Positions 18,892-28,297 of a DNA stretch of 64,000 nt are shown in pieces (position 1 is the stretch's first letter; each line of letters opens with the position of its first letter). The notes below the pieces were generated by a model that saw only the letters and a program-made list of their open reading frames with translations, had not been told where the DNA came from and did not search any database. The position numbers and the translations under genes were made by a program. Source of the DNA: Pseudomonas guineae. GTDB lineage: Bacteria > Pseudomonadota > Gammaproteobacteria > Pseudomonadales > Pseudomonadaceae. The stretch covers positions 1-64,000 of the forward strand of contig NZ_FOQL01000001.1 of assembly GCF_900113745.1 (NCBI RefSeq), in the 5' to 3' direction.

Positions 18892-18998
18892 GCCTACGCC
18901 CACTCAAAGCGCCAGCCAAATCAGCCGGCACACTGTCTATTTATCCAGTCCGCGAGTATAGAGCCAGGCCAGGCTTGCGTCACCCAGCCAGCGCCCAT

Positions 18999-19043
18999 AA
19001 AAAAACCGGAAGCGTTGGATTATCGACCCAACCGCTTCCGGTT
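18999..19043 (-). terminator. terminator between yebC and ruvC
   Basis: Long arms AACCGGAAGCG.TTGG and CCAA.CCGCTTCCGGTT, nearly perfect, are followed on the minus strand by seven T residues. It lies 20 bp after the yebC stop. Confidence 0.9.
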
Positions 19044-19062
19044 TCGCTAAAGCTATGGAGAA

Positions 19063-19812
19063 TCAGCCAAGCTGGCCCATGATCTCGTCAGGAATTTCAG
19101 CGTTGTGGTAGACCTCCTGCACATCATCGAGGTCTTCTAGCATGTCGATCAACTTGATGACTTTCTGCGCGGTGTCCAGATCGGTAATCGGCGAGCTGAT
19201 CGAGGGAATCATAGCGATTTCCGCTTCCTCAGACTTAAAGCCAGCAGCATTGAGCGCCTCGTTAACGGCATGAAAATCAGCAAAGCTGGTGAAGACCAGT
19301 GCCGAGCCGTCTTCGCCGATTTCTACATCATCGGCACCCGCTTCCAGCGCGGCCTCCATTAGCGCGTCCTCGTCGACACCTGACGCGAAGCTGAGCTGCC
19401 CCTTGCGGTCGAACATATAGACCACCGAACCATCGGTACCCAGGTTGCCCCCGCACTTGGTAAAGGCGTGTCGCACCTCCGCCGCTGTACGGTTACGGTT
19501 ATCGGTCATGGCCTCAACGATAATTGCCACACCACCGACGGCGTAACCTTCGTAGCTCAACTCGGCAACGTTATCAGCGTCGTTGTTACCGGCACCACGG
19601 GCAATCGCCCGATCAATTACATCACGCGACATGTTGGCGGTGAGCGCTTTATCCACCGCCAGGCGCAAACGCGGGTTATCCGCTGGCACTGGTCCGCCAT
19701 GCTTGGCAGCAACGGTCAGTTCACGAATGATTTTGGTGAAAATCTTGCCGCGTTTGGCATCCTGACGCCCTTTGCGGTGTTTGATGTTGGCCCATTTGGA
19801 ATGACCAGCCAT
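19063..19812 (-). CDS. yebC: YebC/PmpR-family regulatory protein
   Basis: A 249-aa YebC/TACO1 protein starting [20 protein letters not shown], the family's invariant opening. Members bind DNA (PmpR represses the quinolone-signal regulator pqsR in P. aeruginosa) or act on ribosomes at proline runs. Which role applies here cannot be told from sequence. It is followed by a strong terminator and preceded by aspS, with 104 bp and a hairpin between them. Confidence 0.94.
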   Translation of the reverse strand: MAGHSKWANIKHRKGRQDAKRGKIFTKIIRELTVAAKHGGPVPADNPRLRLAVDKALTANMSRDVIDRAIARGAGNNDADNVAELSYEGYAVGGVAIIVEAMTDNRNRTAAEVRHAFTKCGGNLGTDGSVVYMFDRKGQLSFASGVDEDALMEAALEAGADDVEIGEDGSALVFTSFADFHAVNEALNAAGFKSEEAEIAMIPSISSPITDLDTAQKVIKLIDMLEDLDDVQEVYHNAEIPDEIMGQLG

Positions 19813-19881
19813 AACTCACTCCATTTCATTGCAGTGAAATTGTAGGGTGTGAGAGTTCGCGACTCTGCGTCACCCCATAAG

Positions 19882-19909
19882 CAAGAAGCCTGGAAAACCA
19901 GGCTTCTTG
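19882..19909 (-). terminator. hairpin after aspS, possible terminator
   Basis: Perfect 12-bp arms CAAGAAGCCTGG and CCAGGCTTCTTG with loop AAAA lie just past the aspS stop. The downstream T-tract is poor (CTTAT), so termination may be partial. Confidence 0.6.
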
Positions 19910-19916
19910 ACTCAGC

Positions 19917-21692
19917 TTATTCAGCCTTGGGTTGCTCGCGCAGGCGAATATGCAATTCGCGCAGCGACTTGTTATCCACCTCACCCGGCGCCTGAGTCAT
20001 GACGCAGGCAGCGCTCTGGGTTTTCGGGAAGGCAATCACTTCGCGGATCGACTGCGCACCGGTCATCAGCATCACCAGGCGATCCAGACCGAAGGCCAAA
20101 CCACCATGAGGCGGCGCACCGAACTTAAGCGCATCGAGGAGGAAGCCAAACTTCTCCTGCTGCTCTGCCTCGCTGATGCCAAGTACGCGGAATACCGTCT
20201 GCTGCATCGACTTATCGTGAATACGGATCGAACCGCCACCCAGCTCAGTGCCGTTGAGCACCATGTCGTAGGCGCGCGACAGAGCAGCCGCTGGATTAGC
20301 CTCCAGCTCAGCTGGACTGCAGCTCGGCGCAGTAAACGGGTGATGCATGGCGGTCAGGCTGCCGTCGTCACTCTCTTCGAACATCGGGAAGTCGACCACC
20401 CACAAAGGCGCCCACTCGCAAGTCAACAGACTCAGATCATGGCCGAGCTTGATGCGCAGCGCGCCCAAGGCTTCGGAGACAATCTTGGCCTTGTCGGCAC
20501 CGAAGAACACCAAATCGCCATCGACCGCACCGACGCGATCAAGGATCACATTGATGTTGTCCAGCGGGATGTTCTTGACGATAGGTGACTGCAGACCCTC
20601 AACACCGTTGGCGCGCTCGTTGACCTTGATGTAGGCCAAGCCTTTGGCACCGTAGATGCCAACGAACTTGGTGTAATCGTCGATCTGCTTGCGCGGCATA
20701 CTCGCACCGCCCGGCACGCGCAGCGCGGTAACACGGCATTTAGGGTCATTGGCCGGGCCCGCGAACACTTTGAAGTCGACATCCTTGAGCTGGTCGGCAA
20801 CGTCCACCAGTTCCAGCGGGTTACGCAGGTCTGGCTTGTCGGAGCCAAAGCGACGCATGGCCTCGGCAAGGGTCATATGCGGCAGTTCGCCGAACTCAAC
20901 ATCCAGCACTTCTTTGAACAACTGACGAATCATCTTTTCGGTGATGGCCATGATATCGGCCTCATCCATGAAGCTGGTTTCGATGTCGATCTGAGTGAAT
21001 TCTGGTTGACGGTCAGCACGCAGGTCTTCGTCACGGAAACACTTGGCGATCTGGTAGTAGCGATCGAAACCGGCCACCATCAATAGCTGCTTGAACAGCT
21101 GTGGCGACTGCGGCAGCGCGAAGAAGCTGCCAGCGTGGGTGCGGCTCGGCACCAGATAGTCACGCGCGCCCTCGGGGGTGGCACGGGTAAGAATCGGCGT
21201 TTCCACATCAAGAAAGCCGTTGTCATCCAGGTAGCGACGAATGCTGCTGGTGATGCTCGAACGCAGCTTCAACTTGGCGGCCATTTCTGGGCGACGCAGG
21301 TCGATAAAGCGGTAGCGCAGGCGGGTTTCTTCACCTACATCGGTGTATTCGTTGAGCGGGAATGGCGGAGTTTCCGCCTCGTTCAACACTTCCAACTCAT
21401 AACCCAGTACTTCAATAGCGCCGGACGCCATGTTGGCATTACCCGCACCAGCCGGACGTAAGCGTACCTTACCGGTGATTTTCACCACATATTCACTGCG
21501 AACTTTGTCGGCTACAGCGAAGGTCTCGGCACGATCCGGGTCGAATACCACCTGAGCCAGACCTTCACGGTCGCGAATGTCGAGGAAAATCACCCCGCCA
21601 TGGTCACGGCGGCGGTGAACCCAACCGCAAAGGGTGATTTCCTGGCCGTCCAGGCTCTCGTTCAGTTGGCCGCAATAATGGCTGCGCATCAT
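19917..21692 (-). CDS. aspS: aspartyl-tRNA synthetase
   Basis: AspRS charges tRNA-Asp, and in Pseudomonas also tRNA-Asn (non-discriminating type). The product from ATG 21692 is 591 aa: an OB-fold anticodon domain ([11 protein letters not shown]), class II motif 2 in the catalytic core ([19 protein letters not shown]), the bacterial insertion domain (about 285-415) and motif 3 ([13 protein letters not shown]). Two adjacent ATGs (21692 and 21689) are equally possible. The open frame extends 168 bp further upstream, but that part matches no AspRS N-terminus. Confidence 0.97.
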   Translation of the reverse strand: MMRSHYCGQLNESLDGQEITLCGWVHRRRDHGGVIFLDIRDREGLAQVVFDPDRAETFAVADKVRSEYVVKITGKVRLRPAGAGNANMASGAIEVLGYELEVLNEAETPPFPLNEYTDVGEETRLRYRFIDLRRPEMAAKLKLRSSITSSIRRYLDDNGFLDVETPILTRATPEGARDYLVPSRTHAGSFFALPQSPQLFKQLLMVAGFDRYYQIAKCFRDEDLRADRQPEFTQIDIETSFMDEADIMAITEKMIRQLFKEVLDVEFGELPHMTLAEAMRRFGSDKPDLRNPLELVDVADQLKDVDFKVFAGPANDPKCRVTALRVPGGASMPRKQIDDYTKFVGIYGAKGLAYIKVNERANGVEGLQSPIVKNIPLDNINVILDRVGAVDGDLVFFGADKAKIVSEALGALRIKLGHDLSLLTCEWAPLWVVDFPMFEESDDGSLTAMHHPFTAPSCSPAELEANPAAALSRAYDMVLNGTELGGGSIRIHDKSMQQTVFRVLGISEAEQQEKFGFLLDALKFGAPPHGGLAFGLDRLVMLMTGAQSIREVIAFPKTQSAACVMTQAPGEVDNKSLRELHIRLREQPKAE

Positions 21693-21868
21693 GGTGGTAA
21701 TCGCTTCTCTTGAGTCTTGAATTCGTTGGGCCGCAATAAATGCGACGCTCGTTGGCCGGCTGGCGCATGCGCCTTTTCCCGCAATTGCGCTGATTTTCAT
21801 GGGTTGTAAACGACCGGCGGCGCATAAGTAATCGCCCGCGAACCCCACAAAACGCGGCAAAGGGCGGG

Positions 21869-21874
21869 ATTATA
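21869..21874 (-). promoter_or_regulatory. candidate -10 box for aspS
   Basis: A perfect TATAAT on the minus strand lies in an otherwise GC-rich stretch, 177 bp before the aspS start. No good -35 box is visible 16-18 bp upstream. If used, aspS has a leader of about 170 nt. Confidence 0.4.
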
Positions 21875-21975
21875 TATGGTTAAGCCGTCACTTGCAGCCG
21901 CCGCCCTGCGCGGTATTGCTAGGCCTCTCCATACTCTCACTGCAGCTAGCTGACTATCGATGAGTAGACATACCT

Positions 21976-22270
21976 ATGAGCAGGCCGAACCTGGCTGAAT
22001 TTCCCAGTGACTTACTGGACGGCTTCCGCTTGGAGCCAAACGAACAACTCCAAAACCACGAGCAACTGCTCATTGGAATTGAGCAGCGCCCCGATGAACC
22101 GCGTACCGCTAGCGATGGAAGATGTACTACTGCCTTGCTTGCAACAAGTTCAGCTGATTTTTGACAGCCTGCTGAACGATATTCGCCTACTGACCGCCGA
22201 CCACCTCAACGCGCTTATCGATCACGCAGCCTGCGGCCCTGAACCACAACTTAGCAGCAGCCGTACCTAA
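21976..22270 (+). pseudogene. possible frameshifted small gene of unknown function
   Basis: Two overlapping plus-strand frames share this stretch. The first (21976-22164) begins MSRPNLAEFPSDLLDGFRLE and looks protein-like for about 40 residues. The second (22007-22270) looks protein-like only in its last 45 residues (LPCLQQVQLIFDSLLNDIRL). One frameshift near 22100 would join the good halves. This could be a decayed gene, a sequencing error or chance. The rest of the 785-bp gap between aspS and the Dps gene shows only the aspS leader. Confidence 0.3.
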
Positions 22271-22478
22271 CACACCGCTGTGCCCAAAAAACCAGACGAC
22301 TCAATCGCACCACTCACTTAGCACTCACCATTCACTAGAAAATTGAACCCCCGCTCGGCAATATCATCCAAACACAACTTCTATTGATATAAACCAGGAT
22401 AAAGCCTTGTAACCATCATGCTAGGCTTTGCCCCATCAACGGGCAGCTAAACCCCGCCCACCCAAAAGGAGAAGTGGT

Positions 22479-22949
22479 ATGGAAATCAATATTGGAATTG
22501 CTGAGCAGGATCGCGCCGCCATCGCTGAGGGCTTGTCGCGCTTACTCGCTGACACTTACACGCTGTATCTGAAAACCCATAACTTCCACTGGAACGTCAC
22601 AGGCCCGATGTTCAACACCCTGCATTTGATGTTTGAAGGCCAATACACAGAACTGGCGCTGGCCGTGGACGATATTGCGGAACGTATTCGCACCTTGGGC
22701 TTTCCCGCGCCCGGCACCTATGCGGCCTACGCCCGCCTCTCCTCTATAAAGGAAGAAGAAGGCGTCCCAGATGCGCAAGACATGATCAAGCTATTGGTTC
22801 AAGGCCAAGAAGCAGTCGTACGCACAGCCCGCGGGATCTTTCCTTTGCTAGACAAGGTCAGTGATGAACCCACCGCAGACCTACTGACACAGCGCATGCA
22901 AGTTCATGAAAAAACTGCCTGGATGCTGCGCAGCCTGTTGGCAGCCTAA
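22479..22949 (+). CDS. Dps-family ferritin-like protein
   Basis: A 156-aa Dps/miniferritin that should form 12-mers oxidising and storing iron and protecting DNA from peroxide. Ferroxidase residues are visible in [20 protein letters not shown] (two His) and in [20 protein letters not shown] (Asp and Glu). Start ATG 22479 is chosen for AGGAG 8 nt upstream; a 51-bp longer frame lacks this. A divergent neighbour of aspS. It has no Lys-rich N-terminal tail, so DNA binding is uncertain. Confidence 0.9.
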   Translation: MEINIGIAEQDRAAIAEGLSRLLADTYTLYLKTHNFHWNVTGPMFNTLHLMFEGQYTELALAVDDIAERIRTLGFPAPGTYAAYARLSSIKEEEGVPDAQDMIKLLVQGQEAVVRTARGIFPLLDKVSDEPTADLLTQRMQVHEKTAWMLRSLLAA

Positions 22950-23037
22950 ATAAATCACGCAAAAGCCCCGACCCTAAAAGAAGTACTCGCTTAGGCACCG
23001 CCTGATTAAGTCTAAAGGCTTATCTGGCGAGGGGCCT

Positions 23038-23082
23038 GAAAGAAATAAACCTCGAGAGCGTTTCCCGGGGTTTATTTCTTTC
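23038..23082. other. long AT-rich inverted repeat
   Basis: Perfect 14-bp arms GAAAGAAATAAACC (23038-23051) and GGTTTATTTCTTTC (23069-23082) enclose a 17-nt loop. It lies 88 bp after the Dps gene and may be its terminator, although no clean T-run follows. Confidence 0.55.
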
Positions 23083-23223
23083 TAGGTAGCGAGTTAGAGA
23101 GATTTAGCCGCCCACCATTAACACCTCAAGCGAGTGGCCTGGTATCCACACCCCTTTTGCTAGGCGAATGAACAACAGCTGTTCTATGCTTTGGCCAATT
23201 GGACCCCCGACACAGTGACGTGC

Positions 23224-24291
23224 ATGAACGCCCCCAAAAAAGCACCCGGTATTCTAGAGCTCTATCCTGAAGCAACCCGCGACGCTGCGGCGCTTTTGAA
23301 AAAAGCAGTACCGCTGATGATGCGTCATGACATCCCACCCAACCCTGTGCACTACGCTCTGTGGTACACCTACAGCAAAGGGCTTGAGCCCGAGCTTAAT
23401 CGCCGCCTGGACAAGACAGTCGCAGACTTTGACAGCTTTCCCCCGGAAACAGCAGCGAAGCTCTTTCGCGACTACATCATCCATGGCGAACTCGAGGAAG
23501 CACGAGCCGGCCAGCAACAGGTCATCGAGCTAGTTGACGATATCGAAGGCAATGTTTCACGCAGCATCACTGGCAGCAGTCACTATCAAGCCAGCCTTGA
23601 GCTCGGCCTGGCTGCACTGCAGGAACCGATCATCGACGACCTGCCCAGCGTTCTGAGCGAACTGCAAGAAAGCACGCAACTGATGCAGGATCAGCAGACC
23701 CAGTTTCTGTATCGCCTAAATGCTGCCCAGCGAGAGATTAAGACTCTACGCGGCCAACTCGAACGCGCCCACGTTGCCGCGACACTGGATAACCTGACAC
23801 AAGTATTTAACCGTAACGCCTTCAGCCGACTGCTTGAGCAAACCCTGAGTGCGGAGCATGACGGTGTTGCGCTGGTGATGTTGGATATTGACCACTTCAA
23901 ACAGTTCAACGACCAGTACGGGCATCCCTTGGGTGATCGTGTCTTGCAGCATGTTGGCCAGCTACTGCGCGAAGCTCTTCCCGCCCGCGCTATTGCCGCC
24001 CGCTATGGCGGCGAAGAATTTTGCATCATCCTACGGGACTGCTTTGACAGCACTGCCGCGCACGCTTTTGCCGAGCAGCTGCGACTGAAAATCCAGTCAT
24101 TGCGTATTAAGGTACGGCGTACCGACGAAGTGCTTGACAGCATCACAGCCTCATTCGGCTTCGCCCTTGCCAGACAAGGCGACACCCTAGAAACCCTGCT
24201 CACCCGCGCCGATGATGCGCTTTATCAAGCCAAGCGCGATGGCCGCAATCAGGTAAACCCTAATTCAGGCGATACGGCACTCAGAGCCTGA
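23224..24291 (+). CDS. GGDEF diguanylate cyclase
   Basis: The C-terminal GGDEF domain (about 185-345) carries the active-site motif GGEEF at 262-266, the metal and GTP signatures DIDHFKQFND and HPLGDRVLQHV, and should make cyclic di-GMP. No RxxD product-inhibition site lies five residues upstream of it. The N-terminal 180 residues are soluble and largely helical with no sensor domain I can name, and no membrane segment is present. I use ATG 23224 (355 aa); the ribosome site is weak and an upstream non-ATG start is possible. Confidence 0.9.
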   Translation: MNAPKKAPGILELYPEATRDAAALLKKAVPLMMRHDIPPNPVHYALWYTYSKGLEPELNRRLDKTVADFDSFPPETAAKLFRDYIIHGELEEARAGQQQVIELVDDIEGNVSRSITGSSHYQASLELGLAALQEPIIDDLPSVLSELQESTQLMQDQQTQFLYRLNAAQREIKTLRGQLERAHVAATLDNLTQVFNRNAFSRLLEQTLSAEHDGVALVMLDIDHFKQFNDQYGHPLGDRVLQHVGQLLREALPARAIAARYGGEEFCIILRDCFDSTAAHAFAEQLRLKIQSLRIKVRRTDEVLDSITASFGFALARQGDTLETLLTRADDALYQAKRDGRNQVNPNSGDTALRA

Positions 24292-24455
24292 TTGAGAACC
24301 CAACCTCTTTACTGTTAAATACGCCCCGTGTCGCTGAACCTTCACCAAGGTTCGGCACACAGGCTGGTACCACGCGCTTCTACTCCTCCCTTGCAACGCC
24401 AAATACGCGCAGCCAGCCCTCCGTTGACTCTTTAAATTAAGCGAGCTAATCGAAC

Positions 24456-25058
24456 ATGTTAAAAATTGTCCATCTCCTGACGGGCGCTATCGCCCTGCTA
24501 CTTTCTTTTGTTCCAGCCTTCAGCGACACACCACAAGCACTTCTGGAACAACCCGACGCTCTGTGCCTCGCACTATTCGGTCTACTTAACCTCCTACTCG
24601 CTCCGCAGCTACCGATCTGGCACGCCGGCCTGCGCCATCAAGCGCAAAGCCTAGTGTCCGCCCTATTGGTCATTGGCACCCTGCTACAAGCCTTGATTCT
24701 GCTGGCTCCTCTAGCAGAAATTGCCAGCCAACCTGCCAGCCTGTTTAGCCTGATCATCATCGCTGCAGCCGTAGCGCTGCACCTGGCGACCAACCTGCGC
24801 CTAAAGTCGCGCAACACCTCAAGCGCACACGACCTGGGCGACCGCGAAACAGGCACTGTGAAATGGTTCAACACCTCGAAGGGTTTCGGCTTTATATCCC
24901 GCGACTCCGGTGACGATATTTTCGTGCACTTTCGCGCCATTCGCGGTGAAGGCCACCGCGTACTCGTAGAAGGCCAGCGGGTCGAATTCGCCGTCATGCA
25001 CCGCGACAAAGGCCTGCAAGCTGAGGACGTAATCGCCGCACTGCCTGCAAGACGCTAA
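24456..25058 (+). CDS. membrane-anchored cold-shock-domain protein
   Basis: A 200-aa fusion. Residues 1-112 hold about four hydrophobic helices (for example [20 protein letters not shown] and [18 protein letters not shown]). Residues 131-198 form a complete cold-shock domain with RNP1 KGFGFI (142-147) and RNP2 DIFVHF (154-159), plus the aromatic KWFN. A linker at 113-130 joins them. The CSD presumably binds single-stranded RNA or DNA at the inner face of the membrane. A similar protein is found in this place in other Pseudomonas (from memory). It ends at a strong terminator shared with slyX. Confidence 0.88.
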   Translation: MLKIVHLLTGAIALLLSFVPAFSDTPQALLEQPDALCLALFGLLNLLLAPQLPIWHAGLRHQAQSLVSALLVIGTLLQALILLAPLAEIASQPASLFSLIIIAAAVALHLATNLRLKSRNTSSAHDLGDRETGTVKWFNTSKGFGFISRDSGDDIFVHFRAIRGEGHRVLVEGQRVEFAVMHRDKGLQAEDVIAALPARR

Positions 25059-25065
25059 TCGCACA

Positions 25066-25102
25066 AACGCAAAAGGCCCGCATATCGCGGGCCTTTTGCG
25101 TT
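25066..25102. terminator. bidirectional terminator
   Basis: Perfect 16-bp arms AACGCAAAAGGCCCGC and GCGGGCCTTTTGCGTT with a 5-nt loop sit between the convergent cold-shock gene and slyX. Confidence 0.85.
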
Positions 25103-25110
25103 CTAGCGTT

Positions 25111-25317
25111 TCAATAATGCGGCGGTGGCGCCTCGTCTTCGGCCAAGCCAAATTGCGAACCCACCTCATCTTGTCGCTTGATCAATGCGGCAACCTGCAA
25201 CTGCAAACGCTCCATCAATCGTTGCTGCGCTACCAATGCATCATTAAGCGCTTGAATAGTGTCGTCTTGGAAAGCCAGGCGGCTTTGTAGATCGATGATG
25301 CGTTCTTCTACTTCCAC
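25111..25317 (-). CDS. slyX: SlyX family protein
   Basis: A 68-aa coiled-coil protein of the SlyX family ([20 protein letters not shown]), ending in the usual PPPHY. The function is unknown. I take GTG 25317 as start because GAGGG lies 7 nt upstream and the family begins there; a TTG one codon earlier is the alternative. It follows the HIT gene after 3 bp, so the two are probably cotranscribed. Confidence 0.9.
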   Translation of the reverse strand: MEVEERIIDLQSRLAFQDDTIQALNDALVAQQRLMERLQLQVAALIKRQDEVGSQFGLAEDEAPPPHY

Positions 25318-25320
25318 CAA

Positions 25321-25746
25321 TCAGCCCTCAGCAAAACAAAAATCCTCAGTCAAAATCAGACGCAAACGCGCCTTCAATACCGCCAGCTGCTCCGCCGTAT
25401 AAGCCTGCGCCGGATGCCGCCCCCATACAGGCGCCGGCCAAGCCACATCATCACGGCGACGCACGATGACATGCATGTGCAGCTGACTGACCACATTGCC
25501 CAGCGTTGCGATATTCATCTTATCTGCCGCAAAGCAGTCTTTTAGCACTTCAGCCAAGCCATTAGTTTCCTGCCAGAGCTGCAACTGATCCGCTGCATCG
25601 AGCTGAAACAACTCACTCACAACTTCACGGCGCGGCACCAAGATAAACCAAGGGTACTGTGCATCCTTCATAAGCAGTAGGCGGCACAACGGGTAGTCAC
25701 CCAACACAACCGTGTCCTGCTGCAAACGCGAATCCAGAACAAACAT
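25321..25746 (-). CDS. HIT-domain protein
   Basis: A 141-aa member of the histidine-triad superfamily, which hydrolyses or transfers nucleotide monophosphates. The motif reads QLHMHVIVRR, so the first His of the triad HxHxH is Gln; the nucleophilic middle and last His remain. This replacement recurs in Pseudomonas relatives as far as I recall. Start ATG 25746 has AAGGG upstream. The substrate is unknown. Confidence 0.88.
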   Translation of the reverse strand: MFVLDSRLQQDTVVLGDYPLCRLLLMKDAQYPWFILVPRREVVSELFQLDAADQLQLWQETNGLAEVLKDCFAADKMNIATLGNVVSQLHMHVIVRRRDDVAWPAPVWGRHPAQAYTAEQLAVLKARLRLILTEDFCFAEG

Positions 25747-26452
25747 AACGATTACCCTTAAGACAAAGACTAAGCAGCCAGCCAGTGGATCACCGACGAA
25801 ACTACAGCCCGAAATACACCTGATGCAGGATACGCCCAAGCAACGCTTTCAGCATCCGTGCTGCACACGCCATAAACCTTGCACCAAGAAACAGCACTCA
25901 GCAAAACCACCCCGCACCCACGCACCAAAACTGTTCCCTTCGGTAATCCCAACATAGCAGGCAGCTACTGCGTCGCAGCAATGCGACTGCAACTCACTGA
26001 ACCCCTGAAGGAAATCAATCATCAAAAAACCTACTCAAGGTTAAAAAAATAGAAAACCCGCCTGAAAAATCACCATAAAACCTATATAAGCCCCGAAAAT
26101 TTTAGCTATGTAGACCATATCAAGACTAAAAATCAGGCCTTATATATTTTGTGCACGACTCTTGCTTGGCAATATCTGACGAAACGCATAGCGCGCTTTG
26201 TAGACCATAGAAACCGGCGAGCACGCGCTAAAATCCGTCAGCAATGACTTGAAGCACGTCAGTGGCATCTACAAAATTGCGACATGTTTCATATGCTTTC
26301 GCGACATGAGCATGAAGAAGCCGTAGTGAATAGACTGCAACTATCGCCATCATAGGCACCGTGCTATAAGTTACCGCCGACACAAAAAGAAAGAGTCGTC
26401 TCAATAAAAATATCCAGACGGCACAATTTTTCTAAACCAAGGAGCAATCACG
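25747..26452. promoter_or_regulatory. long AT-rich region upstream of the porin with two sets of direct repeats
   Basis: No gene is visible in this 706-bp gap. It contains an exact 11-bp direct repeat TGTAGACCATA at 26109-26119 and 26199-26209 (90 bp apart), and GCGACATG at 26279-26286 and 26301-26308 (22 bp apart, two helical turns). These could be regulator sites for the downstream porin; the regulator cannot be named from sequence. Confidence 0.45.
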
Positions 26453-27709
26453 ATGCAAGTGATGAAGTGGAGCGTAATCGCCCTCGCAGTAGCAGCGGGC
26501 AGCACCCAAATGGCCATGGCCTCGAGCCAGTCCGAATCTAAGGGTTTCCTTGAGGACAGCACCCTCAACCTTTTCAATCGCGTTCTTTATATGAACCGTG
26601 ATTTTCGTTCGGGCGGCCCTCAGCGTAACGCTCAGAGCTACCGCGAAGAAACAGGTCTTGGCATTCGCGTACTTGCCGAGTCCGGCTTCACTCAAGGCAC
26701 AGTGGGTGTTGGCGTCGACGCACACAGCCTGAGCAGCATCAAGCTGGATGGCGGTCGCGGCCACAAAGGTAATGGTCTGTTCGACACCACCAGCAACGGT
26801 CATAACGATGACACCCAAACTGAAGTCGGCGGCGCTATCAAATTCCGCATCTCTGACACCGTGCTAAAGCACGGCAACATGATGACTGGTAGCCCGGTAT
26901 TTTCCACAGACGACAGCCGCATCCTGCCTGAAGTCGCTACCGGCACCTTGCTGACCAGCAACGAAATCGAAGGCCTGGAACTAACTGCTGGCCGCTTTAC
27001 TGCTATGAGCAGCCAGGCCAGCACTGATCGCGACACTTTTGGCCTTAAAGAAATCAACATCGTTGGTGCTGGCTACAGCTTCACTGACAATCTTTATGGT
27101 GCTATCCACCATTCCGACGCAGAGGACAACTTCAAGAAGACTTATGTCAACTTGAACTACAACCTGCCGCTGGCCGAGTCCCAAGCCCTAAACTTCGACC
27201 TCAACGCCTACAAAACTAGCGGTGACGGCAAAGAACTGCAAGGCGAAATGGACAACACCATTTGGAGCCTGGCCACAGCCTACTCCGTGGGCGCACACAA
27301 ATTTACAGTAGCTCACCAGCGCTCCACCGGTGACACAAGCTATCGCTACGGCGACATTGACGGCGGCGGAACCATTTGGCTGTCCAACTCTGTACAGTAC
27401 TCGGACTTCAACGCTAAAGATGAAACTTCTTGGCAGGCTCGCTACGATCTAGACATGGCTGAGTTTGGCGTTCCTGGCTTGAGCTTCATGACTCGTTACA
27501 TCGTCGGCGACAACATCGATGTAGCTGGCGTTGATAGCGACGCAGAAGAGCGCGAACTGGATATCGAAGCTAAATACGTTATCCAAGAAGGTGCAGCTAA
27601 GGATCTTTCGTTCCGCATCCGTAACGCCTTCTACCGTGCCGATAATTCATACGGTGGCGACGTGAATGACTTCCGTCTGATCGTTGAATATCCACTGAGC
27701 ATTCTGTAA
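26453..27709 (+). CDS. OprD-family outer-membrane porin
   Basis: A 418-aa substrate-specific porin of the OprD/Occ family, an 18-stranded barrel for small carboxylates or basic amino acids. The signal peptide ends GSTQMAMA-S. Matches to remembered P. aeruginosa OprD include VMKWSVIALAVAAGSTQ at the start, NSVQYSDFN and SWQARYDL in the middle, and the terminal FRLIVEYPLSIL. It occupies the same place, between the slyX/HIT genes and proS, as PAO1 oprD but is about 25 aa shorter, so loop lengths and substrate may differ. AAGGAG precedes the ATG by 8 nt. Confidence 0.92.
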   Translation: MQVMKWSVIALAVAAGSTQMAMASSQSESKGFLEDSTLNLFNRVLYMNRDFRSGGPQRNAQSYREETGLGIRVLAESGFTQGTVGVGVDAHSLSSIKLDGGRGHKGNGLFDTTSNGHNDDTQTEVGGAIKFRISDTVLKHGNMMTGSPVFSTDDSRILPEVATGTLLTSNEIEGLELTAGRFTAMSSQASTDRDTFGLKEINIVGAGYSFTDNLYGAIHHSDAEDNFKKTYVNLNYNLPLAESQALNFDLNAYKTSGDGKELQGEMDNTIWSLATAYSVGAHKFTVAHQRSTGDTSYRYGDIDGGGTIWLSNSVQYSDFNAKDETSWQARYDLDMAEFGVPGLSFMTRYIVGDNIDVAGVDSDAEERELDIEAKYVIQEGAAKDLSFRIRNAFYRADNSYGGDVNDFRLIVEYPLSIL

Positions 27710-27728
27710 TTCTGATTGCTTAGTTGAT

Positions 27729-27759
27729 AAAAAAAAGCCCGGCTTAGGTTGGGCTTTTT
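27729..27759. terminator. bidirectional terminator between porin and thioesterase
   Basis: Arms AAAAAGCCC and GGGCTTTTT surround a 10-nt loop; an A run precedes and a T run ends the structure, serving both convergent genes. Confidence 0.85.
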
Positions 27760-27775
27760 CTTGCCTGCAAAAAAG

Positions 27776-28192
27776 TCAAAGCGGCAAGGCATAGGTCCCC
27801 GTTACATGCGCGACCAGCTCATCCTTATGCCCAAGCGAATACACCGAAACCTCGCAAACAGCTTGCCTGCGACTCAAACGCAAAATCCGCGCATGAGCTA
27901 ATAAATCAACAGGTTTTGGCTTGACCAGAAAGTTGATATTTAAATTCGACGTCACGGCCATTTCCACCCGCCCGAGACTGCCGAGCACCACGGCATACAT
28001 CGCTGCATCAGCCAGCGCCATAATGGTCGGCCCTGACAAGGTGCCACCCGGCCGCACTAGCTTGCTGTGAAACGGTACGCGCGCTAATGCACCGTCGGTA
28101 TCTAGCCGATCGATACACAGGTTGATGTCTTCCGCCATTGGTAACCCTGCGCGAATCAGCGCCTGCACCTGCTCTGCTGTCAGTATCGACAC
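27776..28192 (-). CDS. PaaI-type hot-dog thioesterase
   Basis: A 138-aa single-domain hot-dog protein with the family segment RPGGTLSGPTIMALADAAMY, which places the catalytic acid on the central helix, and LNINFLVKP on the core strand. It should hydrolyse an acyl-CoA; the substrate is unknown. The start is GTG 28192 with AGGAG 8 nt upstream. It is divergent from proS. Confidence 0.85.
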   Translation of the reverse strand: MSILTAEQVQALIRAGLPMAEDINLCIDRLDTDGALARVPFHSKLVRPGGTLSGPTIMALADAAMYAVVLGSLGRVEMAVTSNLNINFLVKPKPVDLLAHARILRLSRRQAVCEVSVYSLGHKDELVAHVTGTYALPL

Positions 28193-28297
28193 ACATCTCT
28201 CCTTTTATAGTAAGCGCCAGCATCCTGTACGCATCTGTACAGGCACCGTACAATGCCGGCCATTGAAAACCTCTTGCAACTGACAGAACAGCCAAAT

